From contig JADJYQ010000001.1 of the NCBI GenBank assembly GCA_016719615.1, positions 1,834,501 to 1,898,500 of the forward strand: a stretch of 64,000 bases of DNA, read 5' to 3'. Each line of letters begins with the position of its first letter. The first letter of the stretch is position 1. The position numbers and the translations under genes are program-made. The notes beneath the pieces were generated by a model. The model saw nothing but the letters and a program-made list of their open reading frames with translations, made no database searches and was not told where the DNA came from. This DNA is from Saprospiraceae bacterium (GTDB lineage Bacteria; Bacteroidota; Bacteroidia; Chitinophagales; Saprospiraceae). Positions 54,386 to 63,171 of this stretch are shown in pieces.

Positions 54386-56836
54386 ATGGAAAATAAAAAC
54401 ACCCTATTTGCAGAACTCATTTTACCCTTATATGTGGAAGGCACTTTCACCTATGTTGTTCCCTCTGAGTTATACGGTTCCATTCAAATCGGACAAAGGG
54501 TGGAAGTTGAATTTGGAAAACGCAAACATTATTCGGCCATTGTAAAAAATTTAACGAAAGAAACACATTGGTCAAAGCCTAAGCCTATTCTAGCCATTAT
54601 TGATGAACATCCACTTTTAACTGCCAAACAACTCAAATTTTGGGATTGGCTCAACGAATACTATTTATGCAGTTATGGTGAGATCATGAGTGCTGCAATT
54701 CCCTCCGTATTTCGGCCAGGAAGTGAGACCATCATCGTGTCGATATTAGAAGAAGGTAAATATCCCACGGATGCAAGCGAAGATGAATATCTGATATTAG
54801 AAGCCCTAGAACTTAGAAAAGAATTAAGTATTCAGGAAGTCCAAAATATACTCCAACAAAAAACAGTCTTAAAAACTTTGCATATCATGTTGGAAAAAAG
54901 ATGGATACAACTTTACGAAAAACTAGAAGATGCAGCTGAAGCCATAAAGATTTCCTGGATAAGACTGCATCCGTTACTCCAACAGCAACAAGACTTATTG
55001 CACAAAGCACTCGACCAAATTCAAAGATCTGAAAGACAATCGAGGTCCATTGTAACTTATTTACAACAACGCAAGGATTTTGGCTGGATCCGGCGAACAG
55101 AACTGCAAAAAATGAGCAAAACTCCAGCGGATGTAAGTCAAGCACTTTTACAAAAAGAAATTTATGAAGAAATAATACTAGATAAATTCAAGTATCCCGA
55201 GACCGACGCTCCCTCCAAACAAATATTATTGAGCCCAGAGCAGCAAAATGTTTTTGAGGAAATCATGGCCCAAATGACTGACCAAAAACCCATTTTATTA
55301 CATGGAATAACAGGTAGTGGGAAAACTTTAATTTTTCTAAAAATTATTCAAGAAATTCTAAATAAGGGTAAGCAGATATTGTATCTCGTTCCAGAAATTG
55401 CCTTGACATCACAATTGGTTGGTCGCCTAAAACAACATTTGGGAAATCGTCTGCTTGAGTATCACTCAGACCTTACACCCAAATCTAAAATTTCAGTCTG
55501 GAACGCAGCACATGATTCCAATTCTGTTTTTATTGGGGCGAGATCGTCCATATTTTTACCATTTACAAATTTAGGGCTCATCATTGTAGATGAAGAACAT
55601 GATGGATCATATAAACAAAACGACCCGGCACCACGCTACCAGGCCAGAGATTGCGCAGTTATACTAAGTAAATATTTTCAATGCAACATTATCCTAGGAA
55701 GCGCGACTCCCTCACTTGAATCATATTATAATGCCAAAGAAGGAAAATACCATTATGTTAAATTGTTTCAGCGGTTTGGGGATAGTAAGCTCCCGGATAT
55801 CCAAACGGTGTCTATGCAAGAAGCACAACTCTTTGGCAAAATTCAAGGACATTTTTCGAATCGCTTGATCGATGAAATGCAATCGCAATTTGATTTGGGA
55901 AAGCAAGTAATTATATTTAGAAACCGAAGAGGTTACAGTCCACTTTTACAATGCAGTAATTGCCATTGGGAGGCGGTATGCAATCATTGCGACATCAGGC
56001 TTACCGTGCACAAACAATTGAATAAATTAAAATGTCATATCTGCGGCCAAGCCAAACCTGTGCCTGAAAGATGTCCGGATTGCGGACAATTTACCTTAAG
56101 GCAATTAGGATTTGGTACGGAACAAATAGAAGAATCATTAAAAGAGATATTTCCAAATAAACGATTACAAAGGCTCGATCTTGATATTGCCCGCAGCCGA
56201 AAAATGCAGCAAAAGATCATCGAATCATTTCAAGACCAAGAAACCGATATATTGGTAGGTACCCAAATGGTAACAAAAGGTTTGGATTTTGAGCATGTTG
56301 GATTGGTTGGAGTATTGCAGGCTGATCAAATTTTGTTTCATCCTGATTTCAGGGCCCAGGAAAGAGCTTTTCAACTATTGACACAGGTTAGTGGCAGAGC
56401 CGGCAGAAGAACTGATAAAGGAACTGTCATCGTTCAAGGCTATCATATTGACCATCCCGTATTGCAATATGTCATGTTACACGATCAGGAATCATTTTAC
56501 CACAAAGAATTGGCGGAGCGGCAAAAATTTAATTATCCACCTTTCGTAAGGTTGGCAAGATTACAGCTGCTACATGCCAAACCTCAAATTGTGGAAGAAG
56601 CCGCACAGACTTTATGTAAAGAATTAAAGAAACTATTGGGAAAAAGGATATTAGGGCCTTCAGAGCCTCATTTATCTAAAATAAAAGGCGCTTTTGTACG
56701 CGAAATTTTAATCAAAATTGAAAGAGATAGTCTGCAACTCTTTAAAATAAAATCGGAAGTACAAGCCACTATTCAGAAGTTAAAGTCCTTAAAATCATAT
56801 TCCACTTTAAGAATACATATAGATGTAGATCCATAA
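54386..56836 (+). CDS. priA: Primosomal replication helicase PriA
   Basis: PriA reloads the replicative helicase at stalled forks. The protein has 816 residues from the ATG at 54386 (MENKNTLFAELILPL); the earlier in-frame ATG at 54341 adds an unlikely tail. It has the N-terminal DNA-binding domain, Walker A GITGSGKT (about residues 307-314), the DEEH box, ILGSATPSLES, and a zinc-binding insert with paired cysteines (CSNC, CNHC, CHICG, CPDCG; about 523-570). Helicase domain 2 carries GTQMVTKGLDFEHVGL and QVSGRAGR. Length is normal and the frame is intact. A terminator follows directly. Confidence 0.95.
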   Translation: MENKNTLFAELILPLYVEGTFTYVVPSELYGSIQIGQRVEVEFGKRKHYSAIVKNLTKETHWSKPKPILAIIDEHPLLTAKQLKFWDWLNEYYLCSYGEIMSAAIPSVFRPGSETIIVSILEEGKYPTDASEDEYLILEALELRKELSIQEVQNILQQKTVLKTLHIMLEKRWIQLYEKLEDAAEAIKISWIRLHPLLQQQQDLLHKALDQIQRSERQSRSIVTYLQQRKDFGWIRRTELQKMSKTPADVSQALLQKEIYEEIILDKFKYPETDAPSKQILLSPEQQNVFEEIMAQMTDQKPILLHGITGSGKTLIFLKIIQEILNKGKQILYLVPEIALTSQLVGRLKQHLGNRLLEYHSDLTPKSKISVWNAAHDSNSVFIGARSSIFLPFTNLGLIIVDEEHDGSYKQNDPAPRYQARDCAVILSKYFQCNIILGSATPSLESYYNAKEGKYHYVKLFQRFGDSKLPDIQTVSMQEAQLFGKIQGHFSNRLIDEMQSQFDLGKQVIIFRNRRGYSPLLQCSNCHWEAVCNHCDIRLTVHKQLNKLKCHICGQAKPVPERCPDCGQFTLRQLGFGTEQIEESLKEIFPNKRLQRLDLDIARSRKMQQKIIESFQDQETDILVGTQMVTKGLDFEHVGLVGVLQADQILFHPDFRAQERAFQLLTQVSGRAGRRTDKGTVIVQGYHIDHPVLQYVMLHDQESFYHKELAERQKFNYPPFVRLARLQLLHAKPQIVEEAAQTLCKELKKLLGKRILGPSEPHLSKIKGAFVREILIKIERDSLQLFKIKSEVQATIQKLKSLKSYSTLRIHIDVDP

Positions 56837-56864
56837 AAAAAGGCTGTCAATTGACAGCCTTTTA
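56835..56864. terminator. Bidirectional intrinsic terminator after priA
   Basis: A perfect inverted repeat (AAAAGGCTGTCAA / TTGACAGCCTTTT) begins at the priA stop and has A and T tracts on its two sides. The LysM gene converges from the other strand with its stop 20 bases away, so both transcripts can end here. Confidence 0.9.
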
Positions 56865-56884
56865 TCTTTTAAAAATCCCTGTAC

Positions 56885-57265
56885 TTAAGCATTGGGGATT
56901 GTAAGTTCTTGTCCAGGATGGATAACATCGGGATCCTTTAGAATATTTGTATTAGCATTAAATATTTTCATATAGTCACCGGCATTTTTATAATAATGCT
57001 TGGCAATTTTACTCAAACTCTCCCCTGATTTTACAGTATGTTTGGCATAGAAGTCAGTATAAGCAACATCAATATCGGCAATAATATCGCTTGGGCTGTC
57101 GCCTCCAACTTCTTTGATCTTATCCCAAATTTGGTCTTTTTCATATTGTGTTTGAGCAGTTCCCCGCATTTTGAGAACACCATCAACTTCTTGCACGTCA
57201 CCATGCTGGATATTCAGATCCGTACCTAAGTCCAGTACTGAACGATATTTGTCTTGTAAGCTCAT
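56885..57265 (-). CDS. BON and LysM domain protein (Kbp/YgaU-like)
   Basis: A 126-residue protein from the ATG at 57265 (MSLQDKYRSVLDLGTDL); a longer frame is open but does not match the family. The N-terminal half has a BON-like fold (VDGVLKMRGTAQTQYEKDQI). The C-terminal half is one LysM domain (HTVKSGESLSKIAKHYYKNA, IHPGQELTIP). E. coli Kbp with the same layout is a cytoplasmic potassium-binding protein. No signal peptide is visible here, which agrees with a cytosolic place. A TAGTTTTG element (minus strand, 57298-57305) may be its -7 box. Confidence 0.85.
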   Translation of the reverse strand: MSLQDKYRSVLDLGTDLNIQHGDVQEVDGVLKMRGTAQTQYEKDQIWDKIKEVGGDSPSDIIADIDVAYTDFYAKHTVKSGESLSKIAKHYYKNAGDYMKIFNANTNILKDPDVIHPGQELTIPNA

Positions 57266-57501
57266 AAAATAGAATTTATTGTGATTAATAATAGTAACAA
57301 AACTACAGCATTTCCTGGAAAGGAATGTGAAGAGTTTCTTAAACTTTTCATCTGCCAACTGTTTATTTTGATTTTGGATCTAATTTACGAAGCTCCCTAA
57401 TTATCCACCTGATCTATTAAATAAATGCAAAAAATTGTACTCTCAATAAACCATTGTTATTTGTAGCTAAACAAATCCATGTTAACTATCTATAAATTGG
57501 T

Positions 57502-57774
57502 TTATGATAAGTTATTAAAGGATTTTAATAAACCAATTTCCATAAATGTCTGAATTAAAGCTTTATTGGAAGAATAAATTTCTCTATATACATTTTGCAA
57601 ACTTGACGAATCAATTTCAGTAATCTCACTCATATGTAAGGAATTCAAAATACCATCTACAGTTTGATCATATTGCTTGATATTTTCATTTGTCAAATAA
57701 GTGATGAGCTTTTCATCGATAATAGGGTTATTCTTTAAAAATGAACCGAATTGCTTGTAAAAGTTTAGTTCCAT
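57502..57774 (-). CDS. Small hypothetical protein overlapping the Na/Pi cotransporter gene
   Basis: A 90-residue, soluble, mainly helical protein (MELNFYKQFGSFLKNNPIID at the start) that I do not recognise. Its ATG lies within the last codons of the Na/Pi cotransporter gene (10-base overlap), which suggests translational coupling and a related role. It may be a regulatory or PhoU-like accessory, but nothing in the sequence proves this. Confidence 0.6.
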   Translation of the reverse strand: MELNFYKQFGSFLKNNPIIDEKLITYLTNENIKQYDQTVDGILNSLHMSEITEIDSSSLQNVYREIYSSNKALIQTFMEIGLLKSFNNLS

Positions 57775-59153
57775 TTTTTTATTTGCTGGTAATTCAGATA
57801 AATTACATCATTTGCCGAAACTTCAAATTCCAAAAGGTTATGGCGAATATCTTTCATGTTTTTAATCGACTTAAGAATCAATCTTGCAATTTGAATGAGT
57901 TTAGCCAGTTTAAGAATTTCCGCTTCATGAAGATGCTCATGTTGGATCCCGGAAAGATATTCTTGTATTTCGCCATGCATAAATTTTAACTTCAAGTATT
58001 GTTCTTCAAAATGAATTTGATCACCAGATGCCAATTGCTTAATGTTTTCCACGATTCCATTTTGCTGAACATTTGTTAGTCCAAGAATATTCTTGTTTAA
58101 ATCAAGAGTCAGTTGGAGAAAATGAAAGATTTCTTTTTCTGCCAAATCCATTGCGTCACCTGGTAAAACGGGATAGTCTTTTGCTATATATTTTGTGATA
58201 CTTAATTGGGTATCTTCTTTGATCCGTCGTTCGAGAAATTTTGCAAAGACAGACAGCATGGGATAAAAGACTAAGAGTGAACATAAATTGATACCTGTTT
58301 GAAAAACGACCAATTGTGTGAGCGAATCCCGAATCCATAAGTTATTGCTAATAAACTCAAGAAATGGGCGGAGGATTGCCGCAGCCATCACGATCGTAAA
58401 TATATTTAATAAAAAATTTCCCCAAGCAAGACGCCGTTTATCAACAATTCCACTTTTGGATGCCAGAAGAAACTTTAGAGAAGTCCCCAATTCCGAACCA
58501 ATTACCAGAGCTGCTGCATTTTCAATTGGAATGAGATGATTGTAAAGTGCACTTAAACTCAATGCCATTGTTAAAGAACTGGATTGCACGATACCGGTTA
58601 ATATAAATCCCAGCGGAATAAAAAGTAGATAATGAAGATTTACAAAAAAAGGAAAATAAAGTTCCAAAGAATTTCCGACTGAGGTTTTCAACCATTCCAA
58701 GCCGATAAATAAGAATGCAAAACCGAGTAAAAATGAAGTGATGTATGCAAGATTCGTATTTCTCTTAAAAAATAATAAGCCCAACAAACTGATACCAAGT
58801 AAAGGAAAAGAAAGGACTGTAAAGTTTATTTTAAAACCAATCATTGCGATAAGCCAACTACTCAACGTTGTTCCAAGATTACTGCCCAATGCTGCAGCAA
58901 GGGCCGCTTTTAGAGGGATTAATCCAGCACCTACGAATGACAGCACCATCAGAATCACAACAGAACTACTTTGTAGTAAAGCTGTGATGGCAGTGCTGGC
59001 AAGCATCATTTTGAATTTGCTTTGCGATTGCTTTTGCAAAAATTTTTTAAAAGACCTGCCCGCAATATTTTTTAAAGAATCCTCTATGAGGGACATAGCG
59101 TATAAGAAGACGGCAACGCCGGCAATGAACTGCCAAAAATCAAATCCATTCAT
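57765..59153 (-). CDS. Na/Pi cotransporter family protein
   Basis: A 462-residue membrane protein of the NptA/PNaS type. The two inverted transport repeats each carry the QSSS signature (TALLQSSSVVILMVLSF near residue 60 and GIVQSSSLTMALSLSAL near residue 190), and GSNLGTTLSSWLIA/GSELGTSLKFLLAS lie in matching positions. A C-terminal PhoU-like helical cytosolic region follows (residues about 330-462). It probably imports phosphate with sodium. The 90-residue gene overlaps its 3' end. Confidence 0.92.
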   Translation of the reverse strand: MNGFDFWQFIAGVAVFLYAMSLIEDSLKNIAGRSFKKFLQKQSQSKFKMMLASTAITALLQSSSVVILMVLSFVGAGLIPLKAALAAALGSNLGTTLSSWLIAMIGFKINFTVLSFPLLGISLLGLLFFKRNTNLAYITSFLLGFAFLFIGLEWLKTSVGNSLELYFPFFVNLHYLLFIPLGFILTGIVQSSSLTMALSLSALYNHLIPIENAAALVIGSELGTSLKFLLASKSGIVDKRRLAWGNFLLNIFTIVMAAAILRPFLEFISNNLWIRDSLTQLVVFQTGINLCSLLVFYPMLSVFAKFLERRIKEDTQLSITKYIAKDYPVLPGDAMDLAEKEIFHFLQLTLDLNKNILGLTNVQQNGIVENIKQLASGDQIHFEEQYLKLKFMHGEIQEYLSGIQHEHLHEAEILKLAKLIQIARLILKSIKNMKDIRHNLLEFEVSANDVIYLNYQQIKKWN

Positions 59154-59358
59154 AGTAATAGTAAAACCATATTGTAGAGCAGCAATTTATTTCATTTTTA
59201 GAAATCAATCCTGAAAAAAGGAGACAGATTCCCATTTCTATATAAAAGTAGATGGTTTTAAGAGAAAACATCAACAAATGTACGCATGTATGAAACTGAA
59301 TACAAGTTTAAAATACTGATAATCAATTATATAAATATTAAACATTTTTTTTGAACCT
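59154..59358. other. Intergenic region upstream of exbB, no gene seen
   Basis: This is an AT-rich spacer between the divergent Na/Pi and exbB genes (333 bases in total with the promoter region). I see no ORF, RNA gene or repeat here. Confidence 0.6.
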
Positions 59359-59390
59359 ATTGCTAAGTATCAATCTATTCATTACTTTTG
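59359..59390 (+). promoter_or_regulatory. Bacteroidota-type promoter for exbB-exbD
   Basis: ATTG at 59359-59362, a 20-base spacer and TACTTTTG at 59383-59390 match the TTG/TAnnTTTG consensus. It gives a leader of about 90 bases before the exbB ATG. Confidence 0.75.
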
Positions 59391-59486
59391 TGCCCTGATA
59401 TATTGAGATTTTTAATCAAATGTTTTGATTAGGTATACCAAAAAGTACGGTTTTAACGATTAAACTAAGAATTGAATCTATAAATT

Positions 59487-60179
59487 ATGCAATTACTTAC
59501 CTTGATTTGGGCTGAAAAAGCAACAGAAGCTGCCGCAGATGCAGTTACGAGAACCAGCATTGTAGACATTATATTATCCAGTGGACCTATTGGCGTGGGC
59601 ATCATAGGCATACAATTGGTGCTATCATTTGTAGCATTATATATTTTTATTGAACGCTTTTTAAGTTTTAAGGCGCTTGCTAAAGAAGATGAACGCGTAA
59701 TGCAAAATCTGAGAGCCAATATTGGAAGTGGAAACATTCAGGTTATTCAAAGTATTTGTGCAGGCAGTGATACGCCTCTTGCCCGAATGGTTGAAAAAGG
59801 ATTATCAAGATTGGGAAGGCCAATGCCCGAAATAGAAAACGCGATTGAAAACGTGGGTCGCGTCGAAACTTTCCGTTTGGAGAAAAAAGTAACATATCTT
59901 TCTTTGATTGCCCGGATCGCCCCAATGTTTGGTTTTCTAGGAACGATCATGGGAGTTATCAAGATCTTCTACGATATTTCACTTTCTGATAATTTATCAG
60001 TTGGTGTCATCTCAGGTGGATTGTACCAAAAAATGTTGACCTCTGCCGGAGGTTTGTTAGTGGGTATTATTGCGTTTCTGGGATATTATTTTTTGACCAT
60101 GATGTTGGATGAACTCGTCAATAAATTAGAAAGAAGAAGTATTGAATTTATGGATATTCTTCATACTCCTGTTAAGTAA
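59487..60179 (+). CDS. exbB: ExbB/TolQ/MotA proton channel family protein
   Basis: A 230-residue inner-membrane protein forming the proton channel that powers TonB-dependent transport or the Tol system. It has a first membrane helix (IGVGIIGIQLVLSFVALYIF), a cytosolic helical segment, and the family block LIARIAPMFGFLGTIMGVIK followed by helices around GGLLVGIIAFLGYYFLTMML. It is followed by exbD after 18 bases. No tonB is in the window. The SusC and TPP-controlled receptors here would depend on such a complex. Confidence 0.9.
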   Translation: MQLLTLIWAEKATEAAADAVTRTSIVDIILSSGPIGVGIIGIQLVLSFVALYIFIERFLSFKALAKEDERVMQNLRANIGSGNIQVIQSICAGSDTPLARMVEKGLSRLGRPMPEIENAIENVGRVETFRLEKKVTYLSLIARIAPMFGFLGTIMGVIKIFYDISLSDNLSVGVISGGLYQKMLTSAGGLLVGIIAFLGYYFLTMMLDELVNKLERRSIEFMDILHTPVK

Positions 60180-60197
60180 ACCTTTTAATTATCCAAT

Positions 60198-60596
60198 ATG
60201 AACATACGGGGAAGAAGAAGGGAAACCGCTGAATTAAGTGTGGAGTCACTCAATGATATCATGTTTTTCCTTTTGTTATTTTTTTTAATTGTATCTACAC
60301 TTGCGAATCCGAACGTTATAAAGTTGTTACTTCCTTCTTCTAAGCAAAGCGAGCAAACCACAACGAAACCCATCGCAATTTCGGTAACTATCGATAAAAG
60401 GTATTATATCGAACAAAAGGAAGTACCTTACAATCAATTGGAATCGAGTTTGCGTAAGTACATGAAATCTGTACCCGACCTTACTTGTGTGATCAGAATG
60501 GATCAAGGATTATCTGTTCAAGATCTCGTTGCCGTACTACAAATTGGGGTAAACTTAAAAGTAAAAATGGTTCTGGCAACCGAAAATCCAGATTAA
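60198..60596 (+). CDS. exbD: ExbD/TolR biopolymer transport protein
   Basis: A 132-residue protein with a short cytosolic N-terminus (MNIRGRRRETAELSVESLND), one membrane helix with the essential Asp just before it (LNDIMFFLLLFFLIVSTL), and a periplasmic domain ending at LKVKMVLATENPD. It pairs with the ExbB just upstream. Confidence 0.9.
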   Translation: MNIRGRRRETAELSVESLNDIMFFLLLFFLIVSTLANPNVIKLLLPSSKQSEQTTTKPIAISVTIDKRYYIEQKEVPYNQLESSLRKYMKSVPDLTCVIRMDQGLSVQDLVAVLQIGVNLKVKMVLATENPD

Positions 60597-60771
60597 GAAT
60601 TTTACTTGCAAATTTCGTTTGTTCAATAAACGAAAGCACTTTTCATTTAAAGCTTTTGTGCGTTGAATTTGAGCATTTTCAATTTAACAATTCAAAAGAC
60701 ATTATTGCAATAGCAATCATTTTTCCAGAATATTTAAAGCATCCTTCTATATTTATGCTAGAATACAATAT

Positions 60772-62211
60772 ATGAAGGTAAAACTCACCTTAATGGACGC
60801 GATACTTATCGTATCGGGCTCCATGATCGGTTCAGGAATTTTCAAAGTAAGTCCCGATATAGCCCGAACAGTCGGTGGACCCGGATGGCTTTTATTAATA
60901 TGGGCACTTGCCGGAGTCATCACTATACTTGGAGCATTGAGTCTTGGTGAATTGGCGGGTATGTTTCCAAAAGCCGGAGGGCCTTATGTTTTTTTGAAAG
61001 AAGCATTTAATCCCTTAACGGGATTTTTATATGGCTGGACTATTTTTTTGGTTGTTCAATGTGGAACCATTGCCGCTGTTGCTGTTGCATTTGCCAGTTA
61101 TTTTGGAGAGCTCGTGCCGATTTTTCATGAAGGGCATATTTTGTTCAGCATTGGGAGCTGGTCGATTAAATCCACACAACTGTTAGGCATCGCTGTCATT
61201 GGATTATTGACCTATCTCAATAGCCTTGGACTCAACTATGGGAAACTTATCCTTCGGGTCTTCACTTTTGCCAAATTATTTTCTTTATTCGGACTTATTG
61301 TCCTGGGCATCTTCGTTTTTGGAAACTGGGAGATCTGGCAAGCCAATCTCGATCAATTCTGGAATTTAAGCCCAAGTTATACGCTGGATCAAACCGGACA
61401 ATATATTACCAAAGAACTTTCGGGAACTGTTTTAATGTCGGCCATTGGTGTTGCATTAGTTGGTTCCTTATTCTCCTGTGATGCTTGGAACAATGTTACA
61501 TTCATCGCCGGTGAAATGGAAAACCCTGAAAAGAACATCCCCAAGAGTTTGTTTTTTGGTGTCCTCATTGTAGTAACATTGTATATACTTGCAAACGTTG
61601 CGTATCTCTTCTTAATTCCTTTTTACGGGAGTCCTGAAGGCACGGACACATTAACCCGGGGTATTCAGTTTGCAAATGATAACAGAATTGGAAGCGCTGC
61701 AGCATTTATGATGTTTGGACAAGTAGCCACGATCATCATGGCTCTTTTAATTATGATCTCTACATTTGGCTGCAACAACGGAATCATTTTTGCAAGTGCA
61801 CGTGTATATCAGGCAATGGCACAGGACGGATTGTTTTTCAAAAATATGAAAGACAACAATTCCAATGGAGTGCCGGGAAATGCACTTTGGATCCAATTTA
61901 TTTGGGCATCCCTATTATGTCTTTCCGGTAAATACGGAGATTTATTGGATTACGTGATGTTTGCTGTTATGTTTTTCGCGATCATCACGATTGCAGGATT
62001 ATTTGTGTTGCGGAAGAAAAGACCCGATGTACACAGGCCTTATAAAGCTTTCGGATATCCTATTGTACCGGCTCTGTATATTCTGCTTGCAAGTTTATTT
62101 TGTATCAATCTTTTGATTCAAAAGCCATTGTATTCTTTTCCAGGATTATTGATCGTTGCATTGGGAATACCGGTCTATTTCATGTGGAAGAAGAAAATGA
62201 ATGCAGCCTAA
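60772..62211 (+). CDS. APC superfamily amino acid permease
   Basis: A 479-residue transporter with about 12 hydrophobic helices. It opens with TLMDAILIVSGSMIGSGIF, the helix-1 GSGIF substrate-site motif, then GGPGWLLLIWALAGV and LGELAGMFPKAGGPYVFLKE, as in the LAT/cationic amino acid branch. Further on are FIAGEMENPEKNIPKSLFFG and RKKRPDVHRPYKAFGYP before the last helices. The substrate cannot be read from the sequence. It stands 175 bases after exbD, without a clear promoter or terminator between. Confidence 0.92.
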   Translation: MKVKLTLMDAILIVSGSMIGSGIFKVSPDIARTVGGPGWLLLIWALAGVITILGALSLGELAGMFPKAGGPYVFLKEAFNPLTGFLYGWTIFLVVQCGTIAAVAVAFASYFGELVPIFHEGHILFSIGSWSIKSTQLLGIAVIGLLTYLNSLGLNYGKLILRVFTFAKLFSLFGLIVLGIFVFGNWEIWQANLDQFWNLSPSYTLDQTGQYITKELSGTVLMSAIGVALVGSLFSCDAWNNVTFIAGEMENPEKNIPKSLFFGVLIVVTLYILANVAYLFLIPFYGSPEGTDTLTRGIQFANDNRIGSAAAFMMFGQVATIIMALLIMISTFGCNNGIIFASARVYQAMAQDGLFFKNMKDNNSNGVPGNALWIQFIWASLLCLSGKYGDLLDYVMFAVMFFAIITIAGLFVLRKKRPDVHRPYKAFGYPIVPALYILLASLFCINLLIQKPLYSFPGLLIVALGIPVYFMWKKKMNAA

Positions 62212-62260
62212 AGCTGAGCGTTTTAAAAAGCGAAGGAAGAGTGCAGGCTTGTGGGAAGAT

Positions 62261-62431
62261 GTCTGTTAGTCTAGTTAGTCTAATAGTCTGTTAGTCTGTT
62301 AGTTTGTTAGTTTGTTAGTTTGTTAGTTTGAGAGACTGAATGTCTTGATCAACCAATAAACTGTAAACTTCTTAATTTAGGCTTATTGGAAAAAGTCTGA
62401 TAGTCTGAAAGTCTGATAGTCTGATAGTCTG
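62261..62431. repeat. Degenerate AGTCTG/GTTAGT short repeats
   Basis: Two runs, 62261-62335 and 62394-62431, consist of imperfect eight-base units (GTCTGTTA, later GTTTGTTA, and GTCTGATA). They look like slippage-derived microsatellites in the gap between the convergent permease genes. Confidence 0.85.
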
Positions 62432-62680
62432 TGAGGAGGATTTTATACTTGGAGGCTACAACAGTTGCTAACATATGTTAGTTTATAGAAATATAATTTT
62501 TTGAGAGCTAAGCGTAATCTTCATCCCGATTTTTTTAAATTTCTTGTAATCAATAGCGTATTTCAAAGCGGGATCCGTTCGAGTGATAGGAAAACTCCGT
62601 TTTCCAAACGGAAGATGAATTGAAATAGACTTTTTAAAGATCATTAATTACCCAATATCAAACTCCCTTAGCTTCTTATT

Positions 62681-63112
62681 TGTCTGAAGCAGAATTTTTA
62701 GAATGGAGTATAGGTGTAAAGGCTAAAGGGAAAAGGCCAAAGGGGGGATTCTTTTTCCTTTTTGTCTGAAGCAGAATTTTCAGAATGGAGTATAGGTTTA
62801 AAGGCTAAAGGCTAAAAGGTCGAAGTGATGGGGAATTCTTTCTTCCTTTTTGTCTGAAGCAGAATTTTCAGAATGGAATATAGGTGTAAATTAAAGTATG
62901 TGAATCGCCTTTAGCCTTTAAGCTTTAGCCTTATTCCTCTTAAACAACTGCAAACTGTCCACTGAAAACTTCTTATTTGTCTGAAGCAGAATTTTCAGAA
63001 TTAGAGAATTTTTAGAATGGCATGAGTGCGAATGGAAGTGTGTGAATCGCCTTTAGCCTTTAAGCTTTAGACTTATTCCTCTTAAACAACTGCAAACTGT
63101 CAACTAAAAACT
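62681..63112. repeat. Dispersed intergenic repeat array in a gap between convergent genes
   Basis: A core TGTCTGAAGCAGAATTTT, usually followed by CAGAAT, occurs at 62681, 62763, 62851 and 62978. The spacing is 82, 88 and 127 bases, with only partly similar sequence between copies. A second block of about 70 bases (from GTGAATCGCCTTTAGCCTTT to AACTGCAAACTGTC) occurs twice, near 62900 and near 63041. No ORF is convincing in 62212-63171. Spacers are not unique inserts of constant length, so this is not a CRISPR array. Confidence 0.85.
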
Positions 63113-63171
63113 AATCCCCGATAAGACCTTTGCAAACAATAACAGCACTTATGTCGGGACTGAGAATTTCT

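Noticed and set aside
60485..60775. 96-codon frame overlapping the end of exbD
   Set aside because: It is out of frame with exbD, lacks any family feature, and covers a plain AT-rich spacer.
62681..63112. CRISPR array
   Set aside because: Only four cores at unequal spacing, spacers partly similar to each other, and no cas genes.
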